A stretch of 64,000 nt of DNA, taken from assembly GCA_025642075.2 (NCBI GenBank), contig JAODUO010000484.1, positions 68,501 to 132,500 of the forward strand, given 5' to 3'. Source of the DNA: Ridgeia piscesae (lineage: Eukaryota; Annelida; Polychaeta; Sabellida; Siboglinidae). Both the position numbers and the translations under genes were made by a program. Below are positions 1-11,800 of the stretch, piece by piece (the stretch's first letter is position 1; the number at the start of each line of letters is the position of its first letter). The notes beneath the pieces are model-generated. The model saw nothing but the letters and a program-made list of their open reading frames with translations. It was not told where the DNA came from and ran no database searches.

Positions 1-3000
1 AACCCGCCTTCTCCCGCGTAGCCGCCTTCTCCCGCCTAGCCGCCTTCTCCCGTCTAGCAGACTTATCCCGTCTAGTTCCCCTCTCACGTCTAGCCGCCCT
101 CTACGGTCTACCGCATTCTCTCACCTAGTCGCCCTCTGCGTCTATCGCCCTGTCCCTTCTACCAGCTCTCTGCCTTCCAGCCGCCCTCTCCCGAATAGTC
201 GCCTTATCCCGTCTAATTGCCCTCTCCCTTCTAGTCGCACTCTCCCGTCTAGTCGCTCTCTCCCCTCTTGCCGCCTTCTCCATTCTAGTCGCCCTCTCAT
301 GTCTAATCGCCCTCTCCCGTCTTGCCGTCCTATCACGTCTAGTCGACATCCTCGGAAGCCGTCTTCTCCTGTCCTCTGTAGTCTAGCCGCCCTCTACCCT
401 CTAGACGCCATCTCCTGACTAATCGCCCTCTCCCCTCAAGCCGCTCTCTCCCGGCTAGCCGCCCTCTTCCATCTAGCCACCCTCTCCCGATTAGCAGCCC
501 TCTCCCATCAAGCCGCCCTCTTCTGTCCAGCCGCCCTCTACTCTCTAGCCGCCCTTTCCCGTCTAGTCCCTCCCTCTAGCCGTCCTCGGTACCCGTCCTC
601 TCCCGTCCTCTGTAGCCTAGCCGTCCCCTCCCCTGTAACCGCCATCTCCAGTCTATCCGTCCTCTCCCGTCTAGCCGCCCTCTCTAGCCGCCCTCTGTAG
701 CCGTCCTCTCCCATCCTCTGTAGTCCAGCCGCTTTCTCCCGTTTAGTCGCCTTCTCCCGTCTAGCCGCCCTCTCTAGCCGCCCTCTCTAGCCGTCCTCTC
801 CCATCCTCTGTAATCCAGCCGCTTTCTCCAGTATAGCCGCTCTCTTCTGTCTAGTCGCCCACTCCCCGCTAACCGCCCTCTCCCGTCTAGCCGCCCTTTC
901 CCGTCTAACCGCCTCTCACTTAAAGTCGCCCTCTACTGTTTAGTCGCCCTCTGCCGTCTAGTCACCCTCTCTAGCCGCCCTCGGTAGCCGTGCACTCCCG
1001 TCGTCTGTAGTCTAGCCGTTCTCTCCCGTTTAGTCGCCTTCTCCCGTCTAGCCGCCCTCTCCCGTTTAGCCGCCCTCTTCTCTCTAGTCGCCCTCTACCG
1101 TCTAACCGCCCTTTCCCCTCCCTCTCTAGCCGTCCTCCTCCGTCCTCTGTAGTCTAGCCGCCCTCGCCCGTTTAGCCGCACTCTCCTGTCCATTCGCCCT
1201 CACTCGTCTAGTCGCCCTCTCCGGTCTAAACGCCCTCTCTTGTCTAACCGCCCTCTCCCGGCTAGCACTCTTTCCATCTAGCCACCCTCTCCCGTTTAGG
1301 CGCTCTCTCCCGTCAAGCCGCCCTCTTCCTTCTAGTTGCCCTCTCCCATCTAGCAGTCCTCTCTCATCTAGTCGTCGTCTCCGGTCTAGTTGCTCTCGCC
1401 CGTCAAGTCGCACTCTCCCCTCTAGTCGCCCTCTCTAGCCGCCCTCTCCCGTCTAGTCGCCCTCTCCCGTCTAGCCGACTTATCCTGTCTAGTCGCCCTC
1501 TCCGTTCTAACTGCCGCTCTCTCCCGTATAGCCGGGCTCTGCCGCCTAGCCGTCCTCTGTCGTCTAGCCGCCCTTTTCCGTCTGGCCGCCCTCAACATTG
1601 TAGTCGCCATCTACCGTCTAGTCGCCCTACGCCATCTAGTCGCCCTCTCCTGTCCAATTGCCCTCTCCCGTCTAGCCGCCCTCTCACATTTAGTCGCCCT
1701 CGCCCTCTCCCTCTAGCCGCCCTCTTCTGTCTAATCGCCCTCTCCCGTCTAGCCGCCCTCTCACGTCTAGTCGCCCTCTCCCCTCTAGCCGCCCTCTCCC
1801 GTTAAGCTGCCCTCTTCTGTCTAGTCGCCCTATACCGTCTAGCCGCCCTTTCCCATCTAGTCTCCCTCTATAGCCGTCCTCGGTACCCGTCCTCTCCCAT
1901 CCTATGTAGTCTAGCCGTCCTCTCACCTGTAACCGCCATCTCCAGTCTAGCCGTACTCTCCAGCCTAGTCGCCCTCTCCACTGTAGCAGCCCACTGCCGT
2001 CTAGTCGCTCTCTCCCCTCTAACCACCCTCTCCAGTGTAGCCGCCTTCTCCCTTCTAGACGCCTCTCGCTTCTAGTCACCCTCTACCGTTTAGTCGCCAT
2101 CTGCCGTCTAGTCACCCTCTCTAGCCGCCCTCGGTAGCCGTCCTCTCTCATCCTCTGTAGACAAGCCGCTCTCTCCCGTTTTGTCGCCTTTTCCCGCCTA
2201 GCCGCCCTCTACCGTCTAGACGCCCTCTTCTGTCTAGTCGCCCTCTCCCGTCTAACCGCTCTTTCCCGTCTAGTCTCCCTCTCTAGCCGTCCTCGATAGC
2301 CGTCCTCTCCTGTCTTTTGTAGTCTAGCCGCCCTCTTCCGTCTAGTCGCCCTCTCCTGTCTAATCGCCCTCTCCGGTCTAATCGCCCTCTCCCGTCTTGC
2401 CGCCTCTCACGTCTAGTCGACATCCTCGGTAGCCGTCCTCTCCCGTCCTCTGTAGTCTAGCCGCCCTCTGCCTTATAACCCCCCTCTCCTGACTAATCGC
2501 CCTCTCCCCTCTAGCAGCCCTCTCCCGGCTAGCCGCCCTCTTCCATCTGGCCACCCTTTCCCGTCTAATCTCCCTCCCTAGCCGTCCTCTGTACCCGTCG
2601 TCTCCCGTCCTCTGTAGCGTAGCCGTCCCCTACACTGTAACAGCCATCTCCAGTCTAGCCTTCCTCTGTCGTCTAGCCGCCTCTCGCTTCCAGTCGCCCT
2701 CTACCGTTTAGTCGCCCTCTGCCGTCTAGTCACCCTCTCTAGCCGCCCTCGGTAGCCGTCCTCTCCCATGCTTGTAGTCTAGCCGCTTTCTCCCGTTTAG
2801 TCGCCTTCTCCCGTGTAGCCGCCCTCTCCCGCCTAGCCGCCCTCTTCTGTCTAGTCGCCCTCTCCCCGCTAACCGCCCTCTCCTGTCTAGCCGCCCTCTT
2901 CTGTCTAGTCACCCTCTCCCGTCTAACCGCCTTTCCCGTCTAGTCTCCCTCTCTAGTAGTCCTCGTTAGCCGTCCTCCTCCGTCCTGTGTAGTCTAGCCG

Positions 3001-4966
3001 CCATCTCCCGTTTAGCCTCCCTCTCCTGTCTATTCGCCCTCACTCGTCCAGTCGCCCTCTCAGGCCTAAACGTCCTCTCTTGTCTAGCCGCCCTCTCCCG
3101 GCTAGCCGCCCTCTTTCCATCTAGCCACCCTCTCCCGTTTAGACGCCCTCTCCCGTCTAGTCTTCCTCTCCCGTCTAGTCGCCCTCTCCAGCCGCCTTGT
3201 CCCGTCTGGTCGCCCTCTCCCGTCTAGCCGTCTTCTCTAGCCGCCCTCTCCAGTCTAGCCGCCCTCTACCATCTAGTCGTCCTCTCCCATGTAGTCGCCC
3301 TCTTCCGTCTAGCCGCCTTATCCAATTTAGTCGCCCACTCCGTTCTAACGACTGCACTCTCCCTTCTAGCCGGCCTGTTTCATATAGTCGCCCTCTCCCG
3401 TTTATTCGCCTTCTCGCGTCTAGTCGCCGTCTCCCGTATAGTCGCCTTCTCCCCTCTAGCCGCTCTCTCCCTTATACCGCCGTCTCCCGTCTAGCCGACC
3501 TCTCCCGTCTAGTCGCACTGTCCCGTCTAGTCGCTCTCTCCCCTGTAGCCGCCTTCTCCATTCTAGTCGCCCTCTCCCGTCTAATCGCCCTCTCCCGTCT
3601 AGTTGCCATCCTCGGTAGACGTCCTCTCCCGTCCTCTGTATTCTAACAGCCCTCTCCCCTCTAGCCGCCCTCTCTTGTCTACTCGCCATCCTCGGTAGAC
3701 GTCCTCTCCCTTCCTCTGTAGTCTAACCGCCCTCTCCCGTCTAGCCGCCCTCTCTTGTCTACTCGCCATCCTCGGTAGACGTCCTCTCCCTTCCTCTGTA
3801 GTCTAACCGCCCTCTCCCCTCTAGCCGCCCTCTCTTGTCTACTCGCCATCCTCGGTAGACGTCCTCTCCCTTCCTCTGTAGTCTAACCGCCCTCTCCCGT
3901 CTAGCCGCCCTCTGCTGATTAATCGCCCTCTCCCCTCTAGCCGCCCTCTCCCGGCTAGCCGCCCTCTTCCATCTAGCCACCCTCTCCCAATTAGCAGCCC
4001 TCTCACATCAAGCCGCCCTCTTCTGTGTAGTCGCTCTCTCCCGTCTAGTTACCCTCTCCTGTCTAGCAGTCCTCTCCAGTCTAGCCACCCTCGCCCGTCT
4101 AGTCTTCTTCTCCCCTGTATCTGCACTCTCCCGTCAAGCCGCCCTCTTATGTCTAACCGCCCTCTCCCGTCTAGCCCCCCTTTCCCGTCTAGGTCTCCCT
4201 CTCTAGCCGTCCTCGGTACCAGTCCTCTCCCGTCCTCTGTAGTCTAACCGTCCTCTCCCCTGTAACCGCAATCTCCGGTCTATCCGTCCACTCCCGTCTA
4301 GTCGCCCTCTACCGTTTAGTCGCCATCTGCTGTCAAGTCACCGTCTCTAGCCGCCCTCTGTAGCTGTCCTCTCCCGTCCTCTATAGTCTAACCGCTCTCT
4401 CCCGTTTAGTCACCCTCTACAGTCTTGCCGCTCCCTCACGTCTAGTCGCCCTCTCCCGTTTAGTCGCCGTCTATCAACGAACTCTCCCGTCAACCCGCCT
4501 TCACCCGTCTAACCGCCATCTCCCGTGTTGCCGCCCTCTCCCGTCTAGCCGCCCTCTTCTATCTAGTCACCCTCTCCCGTCTAACCGCCCTTTCCCGTCT
4601 AGTCTCCCTCTCTCTCTCTAGCCGTCCTCGGTAGCCGTCCTCTCCTGTCCTCTGTATTCTAGCCGCCCACTTCCGTCTAGCCGCCCTCTCCTGTCTAATC
4701 GCCCTCTCCCGTCTAGCCGACGTCTCACGTCTAATCGCCCTGTCCCCTCTAGCCGCCCTCTCCCGTCATGCCGCCCTCTACCGTCTAGCCACCATCACCC
4801 GTCTAGCCGTCCTCTTCCATCTAGCCGCCCCCTCCCGCCTTGCCGCCCTTTCCAGTCTAGCCGCCCTCTTCCAAATAGTCGCCCTCTCCCGTCTAATCGC
4901 CTTCTCCCGTCTAGCCGCCCTTTCCCATCTAGCCGTCTTCTCTAGTTTAGCCGCCCTCTCCCGTCT
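1..4966. repeat. Diverged 18-bp satellite array
   Basis: Tandem repeat of an 18-bp unit close to CCCGTCTAGCCGCCCTCT. Copies carry many substitutions and small indels, so this is an old, unhomogenised part of the array. Because 18 is a multiple of three, several frames stay open and encode repetitive Arg/Glu/Ala- or Ser/Arg/Pro-rich peptides. These are by-products of the repeat. The array reaches the left edge of the window, so its true length is unknown. Confidence 0.95.
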
Positions 4967-7278
4967 GCGACTTCGCCTTTCCGGATACAAATTTTGCGAA
5001 GGCGCTACTTGCAATGCTATCTGCGTTGCGATTGGTTGGTGGAAGTAAACACGCGCCACGTCCATTTGTCAGTGCGACCTGGCAGGCGGGAGCGTCGTCG
5101 AATCGAGAAATACACAAAACCAACCAGAACGCGCGGAAAGTGAACTGAGCGAACTGACCTATATAAAAACATTACGCGCTGTTTTTCTGCCACATACAAG
5201 ATCGTTAGAATCTAGGTGGAAAAATTGTATTAGTAGAACAGCCGAAAATACGATATTGTTTCGATTATGATCACGTGCATTTATTTCCTTTTTATTACAT
5301 AAATTTTATTTGCGCAATTAATTAATCTCACTTGCTAATAATTATGACATGCATTTAAAACATTTATTTCCATTTTTATTACAAAAAGAATTGTTTTCGC
5401 AATTAATTGTGCTCACTTGCTAATGATTATTATGACATGCATTTAAAACATTTATTTCCATTTTTACTATATCAATAGTATTTGTTACAGTCATTTCCAA
5501 TAATTTTTATACAAGTCATACATGAGATTATAAAAGAAATGAAATTAAACAATAACACTCTTACATATAAAATAAATTGCGCAAGGCTAGCTTGTAAAGT
5601 ACAATGTGAACATACAGAATATACAACTACATTAATTGATGAAAAAACATGTAAAGAGAAAAATGTACTTCAGCAAGTCCTTGCGAGAAGAGGAAAAGAA
5701 GAAGAAGAAGAGGCAAGCACCACACAACCTCGCATATGTTGTGTCTGCAAACACTGCTTTGGCACTAAATTTATTGTATTGTGGACATTGTATTTACCTC
5801 AATCAAATTTGCAACAAGTTTCATTAATTCCATTTCCACACCTAGAAAATAATTATTTTGTAAATCATAACAGCGCTGTGGCAGTCTGCTTGTCATTTAT
5901 GTTCATTGTTGATATTGTGTGTATGTGTAAAATGAACTTATAGCACAGCAGCTTGCTATACAACTATAAGTGTGTGTCGCAAATTCTCAACGTTTTACAC
6001 TAGCAATATCTTTGTGGGAAAAAACAGCCTTAGTTGCAGTGAAGTGAAATTACTTGAGATTCATTGCAATACTGTTCTGATTGTTTTACAGCAATTGTGT
6101 TTACAATAGTATTATTGTATAACTTGTATTGTTTGTCTTGGTAGATAATTTGCCTCTGTCGTATGTTTTGTTCATGGCACTACAATATATATTTACTCAT
6201 TATAAAACTAGGAGTGAGTATGACATGTTTATTTGTCAGGTCAGGTAAAAGATATGTTCACATTGTGCTTTTCAAGCCAGCCTTGCATAAGTTAATGTTG
6301 AGTTGAATGATGTCATAAATACATTACATTTAAGAGTTAACACATTAAGCATTACCATTATTTCAACCTGACTCTTAATGTCCAGTTATGAATATCAGTG
6401 ATTCTCCAGATCATAATATTCATGATTACGTTTTGTATTGTCTTATTATTTTTAAATGTCTACCAATAGATATGTTCTTGTCTATTTATTAATTATTAGT
6501 ATTATCAGTTGATTGTTTTGAAATAAAACTGTCTACATATTTCTTCTTCAAGTAATGTAGTTGTATATACTGTATGTTCACATTGTACTTTACAAGCTGG
6601 CCTTGTTCAAGTCATTTTATATTTAAAGGTTTTAATTTTTATTTTCATTTCTTTTATATTTTCATTTATAACTTGTATGGAATTGATTGGACATGACTGT
6701 AAAAATTAAAAATTAAATAAAACGTTATGAAGTTAAAATGTAAAATAAATGTTTTAAAGGCATGTCATAATAATTATTGCCAAGGGAGCACAATTACTTG
6801 CGAAAATTAAATTTGTGTGATAAAAATGTAAATATATGTTTTAAATGCATGTCATAATTATTAGCTAGTGATATTAATTAATTGCGAAAATAAGATTTAT
6901 ATAATAAAAATGGAAATAATTTTTTGTTTTAAGTACATGAGATAATAATGATTAGCACTGCATCATAATCGAAACAATATCGTATTTTCGGCTATTTACC
7001 CTCTTCTTCTACTAATACACTTGTTTTCACCTGGATTCTAACAATCTTATATGCGGCAGAAAAACATCGCATGATGTTTTTATGTAGGTCAGTTCGCTCA
7101 GTTCACTTATCGCGCGCGTTCTAGTTGGTTTTGTGTATTCCTCGATCCGACGACGCTCCCGCCTGCCAAGTCGCACTGCCAAATGCACGTGGCGTGTGTT
7201 TACTTCCAGCAACCAATCGCAACGCAGTTACCATTGCAAGCAGTGCCTTAAAAATTGTATCCGGAAAGGCGAAGTCGC
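4967..7278. mobile_element. Long-TIR (Mutator-like or foldback) DNA element inside the satellite
   Basis: A 2,312-bp AT-rich insertion with terminal inverted repeats of about 300 bp. The left end begins GCGACTTCGCCTTTCC and the right end is its reverse complement. The arms align to about 5,270 and from about 6,970, and weaker inverted similarity continues inward (around 5,500-5,640 against 6,545-6,680). The left arm contains direct subrepeats around 5,281-5,470 (GCATTTAAAACATTTATTTC and similar). Flanking bases 4,958-4,966 and 7,279-7,287 match at 8 of 9 positions, as a 9-bp target-site duplication would, but the target is itself repetitive. Long TIRs with a 9-bp duplication are typical of Mutator-like elements. 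No transposase is recognisable, so the copy looks non-autonomous. Confidence 0.8.
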
Positions 7279-8880
7279 CTCCCGTCAACTAGCCTTCACC
7301 CGTCTAACCGCCTTCTCCCGTCTAGCCGCGCTCTGCCATCAAGCCGCCCTCTTCTGTCCAGTCGCCCTCTCCCGTCTAGCCGCCCTCTCCTGTCTAATCG
7401 CCCTCTCCCGTCTAGCCGCCCTCTTCTGTCCAGTCGCCCTCTTCCGTCTAGCCGCCCTCTCCTGTCTATTCGCCCTCTCCCGTCTAGCCGCCCTCTCACG
7501 TCTATTCGCCCTGTCCCCTCTAGCCGCCACCTCCCGACTAGTCGCCCTCTCTGTACGCACTCTACCGTCTACCCGCCTAGCCGCCCCCTCCCGACTAGTC
7601 GCCCTCTCTGTATGCACTCTAGCGTCTACCCGCCTTCTCCCGTCTAGCCGCCCCCTCCCGACTAGTCGCCCTCTCTGTACGCACTCTACCGTCTATCCGC
7701 CTTCTCCCGTCTAGTCGCCCTCTCTCTACGCACTCTACCGTCTATCCGCCTTCTCCCGTCTAGTCGCCCTCTCTCTATCGCACTCTACCGTCTATCCGCC
7801 TTCTCCCGCCTAGTCGCCCTCTCTCTACGCACTCTACCGTCTATCCGCCTTCTCCCGCCTAGTCGCCCTCTCTCTAGCACTCTACCGTCTATCCGCCTTC
7901 TCCCGCCTAGTCGCCCTCTCTCTACGCACTCTACCGTCTATCCGCCTTCTCCCGTCTAGTCGCCCTCTCTCTATGCACTCTACCGTCCCGCCTTCTGAGT
8001 CGCCCTCTCTGTACGCACTCTACCGTCTACCCGCCTTCTCCCGTCTAGCCGCCCCCCTCCCACTATGCCCACCTCTATCGCCTTTTACCCCCCTACTCGC
8101 CTCCTTCTCCCGTCTAGCCGCCCCTCTCCCGACCCAGTCGCCCTCTCTCTACGCACTCTACCGTCTACCCGCCTTCTCCCGTCTAGCCGCCCCTCCCGAT
8201 GCACCCTCCTCTACCCCCCTTTTACCGTCTAGTCGCCCCCTTTTCCCTCTACCGCCCCCTTTCCCCACTAGTCGCCCACTCTGTACGCACTCTACCGTCT
8301 ACCCGCCCTCCCCTTCCCCCCCTCTAGCCCCCCCCCCTTTTCCCCCACCCAGTCGCCCTCTCTGTACGCACTCTACCGTCTACCCGCCTTCTCCCGTCTA
8401 GCCGCCCCTCCACTATCGCCCCTCTCCTCTACCCCCTTTTCCCGCCTACCCCCTCTTCCCCCCGTCTAGCCGCCCCCTCCCGCCTAGTCGCCCTCTCTCT
8501 ACGCACTCTACCGTCTACCCGCCTTCTCCCGTCTAGCCGCCCCCTCCCGCCTAGTCGCCCTCTCTGTACGCACTCTACCGTCTACCCGCCTTCTCCCGTC
8601 TAGCCGCCCCCTCCCGCCTAGTCGCCCTCTCTGTACGCACTCTACCGTCTACCCGCCTTCTCCCGTCTAGCCGCCCCCTCCCGCCTAGTCGCCCTCTCTG
8701 TACGCACTCTACCGTCTACCCCCTTCTCCCGTCTAGCCGCCCCCTCCCGCCTAGTCGCCCTCTCTCTACGCACTCTACCGTCTACCCGCCTTCTCCCGTC
8801 TAGCCGCCCCCTCCCGCCTAGTCTACCCCCTTCTCACCGTCTACCGTCTACCCGCCTTCTCCCGTCTAGCCGCCCTCCCG
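7279..8880. repeat. Transitional satellite: 18-bp units giving way to 67-bp units
   Basis: The first 250 bases continue the 18-bp array. From about 7,530 the motif GTACGCACTCTACCGTCTAC appears regularly, and clear 67-bp units are seen at 8,480-8,820. Each 67-bp unit is one 49-bp unit, as found further right, plus one extra 18-bp monomer (GTCTAGCCGCCCCCTCCC). The stretch 7,700-7,970 already has 49-bp spacing. Positions 8,050-8,480 are noisier, with C runs. Confidence 0.85.
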
Positions 8881-11800
8881 CCTAGTCGCCCTCTCTCTAC
8901 GCACTCTACCGTCTATCCGCCTTCTCCCGCCTAGTCGCCCTCTCTCTACGCACTCTACCGTCTATCCGCCTTCTCCCGTCTAGTCGCCCTCTCTCTATGC
9001 ACTCTACCGTCTATCCGCCTTCTCCCGCCTAGTCGCCCTCTCTCTATGCACTCTACCGTCTACCCGCCTTCTCCCGCCTAGTCGCCCTCTCTCTATGCAC
9101 TCTACCGTCTATCCGCCTTCTCCCGCCTAGTCGCCCTCTCTCTATGCACTCTACCGTCTACCCGCCTTCTCCCGTCTAGTCGCCCTCTCTCTATGCACTC
9201 TACCGTCTATCCGCCTTCTCCCGCCTAGTCGCCCTCTCTCTATGCACTCTACCGTCTACCCGCCTTCTCCCGTCTAGTCGCCCTCTCTCTATGCACTCTA
9301 CCGTCTATCCGCCTTCTCCCGCCTAGTCGCCCTCTCTCTATGCACTCTACCGTCTATCCGCCTTCTCCCGCCTAGTCGCCCTCTCTCTACGCACTCTACC
9401 GTCTACCGCCTTCTCCCGTCTAGTCGCCCTCTCTCTATGCACTCTACCGTCTACCCGCCTTCTCCCGTCTAGTCGCCCTCTCTCTATGCACTCTACCGTC
9501 TATCCGCCTTCTCCCGCCTAGTCGCCCTCTCTCTAGCACTCTACCGTCTACCCGCCTTCTCCCGTCTAGTCGCCTCTCTCTATGCACTCTACCGTCTATC
9601 CGCCTTCTCCCGCCTAGTCGCCCTCTCTCTATGCACTCTACCGTCTACCCGCCTTCTCCCGCCTAGTCGCCCTCTCTCTACGCACTCTACCGTCTACCCG
9701 CCTTCTCCCGCCTAGTCGCCCTCTCTCTATGCACTCTACCGTCTACCCGCCTTCTCCCGCCTAGTCGCCCTCTCTCTACGCACTCTACCGTCTATCCGCC
9801 TTCTCCCGCCTAGTCGCCCTCTCTCTACGCACTCTACCGTCTACCCGCCTTCTCCCGCCTAGTCGCCCTCTCTCTACGCACTCTACCGTCTACCCGCCTT
9901 CTCCCGCCTAGTCGCCCTCTCTCTATGCACTCTACCGTCTACCCGCCTTCTCCCGCCTAGTCGCCCTCTCTCTATGCACTCTACCGTCTATCCGCCTTCT
10001 CCCGCCTAGTCGCCCTCTCTCTATGCACTCTACCGTCTATCCGCCTTCTCCCGCCTAGTCGCCCTCTCTCTACGCACTCTACCGTCTATCCGCCTTCTCC
10101 CGCCTAGTCGCCCTCTCTCTACGCACTCTACCGTCTACCCGCCTTCTCCCGCCTAGTCGCCCTCTCTCTACGCACTCTACCGTCTACCCGCCTTCTCCCG
10201 TCTAGTCGCCCTCTCTCTATGCACTCTACCGTCTACCCGCCTTCTCCCGCCTAGTCGCCCTCTCTCTACGCACTCTACCGTCTATCCGCCTTCTCCCGTC
10301 TAGTCGCCCTCTCTCTATGCACTCTACCGTCTACCCGCCTTCTCCCGCCTAGTCGCCCTCTCTCTATGCACTCTACCGTCTACCCGCCTTCTCCCGCCTA
10401 GTCGCCCTCTCTCTATGCACTCTACCGTCTACCCGCCTTCTCCCGCCTAGTCGCCCTCTCTCTATGCACTCTACCGTCTACCCGCCTTCTCCCGCCTAGT
10501 CGCCCTCTCTCTATGCACTCTACCGTCTACCCGCCTTCTCCCGCCTAGTCGCCCTCTCTCTATGCACTCTACCGTCTATCCGCCTTCTCCCGCCTAGTCG
10601 CCCTCTCTCTATGCACTCTACCGTCTACCCGCCTTCTCCCGCCTAGTCGCCCTCTCTCTATGCACTCTACCGTCTATCCGCCTTCTCCCGCCTAGTCGCC
10701 CTCTCTCTACGCACTCTACCGTCTACCCGCCTTCTCCCGTCTAGTCGCCCTCTCTCTATGCACTCTACCGTCTACCCGCCTTCTCCCGCCTAGTCGCCCT
10801 CTCTCTATGCACTCTACCGTCTACCCGCCTTCTCCCGCCTAGTCGCCCTCTCTCTATGCACTCTACCGTCTACCCGCCTTCTCCCGCCTAGTCGCCCTCT
10901 CTCTATGCACTCTACCGTCTACCCGCCTTCTCCCGCCTAGTCGGCTTCTCTCTACGCACTCTACCGTCTACCCGCATTCTCCCGCCTAGTCGCCCTCTCC
11001 GCACTCTACCGTCTACCCGCCTTCTCCCGTCTAGTCGCCCTCTCTCTACGCACTCTACCGTCTACCCGCCTTCTCCCGCCTAGTCGCCCTCTCTCTACGC
11101 ACTCTACCGTCTACCCGCCTTCTCCCGCCTAGTCGCCCTCTCTCTATGCACTCTACCGTCTACCCGCCTTCTCCCGCCTAGTCGCCCTCTCTCTATGCAC
11201 TCTACCGTCTACCCGCCTTCTCCCGCCTAGTCGCCCTCTCTCTATGCACTCTACCGTCTACCCGCCTTCTCCCGCCTAGTCGCCCTCTCTCTATGCACTC
11301 TACCGTCTACCCGCCTTCTCCCGCCTAGTCGCCCTCTCTCTATGCACTCTACCGTCTATCCGCCTTCTCCCGCCTAGTCGCCCTCTCTCTATGCACTCTA
11401 CCGTCTATCCGCCTTCTCCCGCCTAGTCGCCCTCTCTCTACGCACTCTACCGTCTATCCGCCTTCTCCCGCCTAGTCGCCCTCTCTCTACGCACTCTACC
11501 GTCTATCCGCCTTCTCCCGCCTAGTCGCCCTCTCTCTACGCACTCTACCGTCTACCCGCATTCTCCCGTCTAGTCGCCCTCTCTCTACGCACTCTACCGT
11601 CTACCCGCCTTCTCCCGTCTAGTCGCCTCTCTCTGTGCACTCTACCGTCTATCCGCCTTCTCCCGTCTAGTCGCCCTCTATCTACGCACTCTACCGTCTA
11701 CCCGCCTTCTCCCGCCTAGTCGCCCTCTCTCTACGCACTCTACCGTCTACCCGCCTTCTCCCGTCTAGTCGCCCTCTCTCTACGCACTCTACCGTCTACC

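Noticed and set aside
125..3980. Many Arg/Glu/Ala-rich or Ser/Pro-rich open frames of 60-150 codons
   Set aside because: They arise because the 18-bp satellite unit is a multiple of three. They occur in several frames on both strands and share no start or domain.
5482..5943. 153-codon open frame in the long-TIR element, with a Glu-rich run and paired cysteines (CCVCKHC)
   Set aside because: It lies partly within the inverted-repeat arm and has no family resemblance. Composition follows the AT-rich DNA. It could be an element-encoded peptide but I cannot support it.
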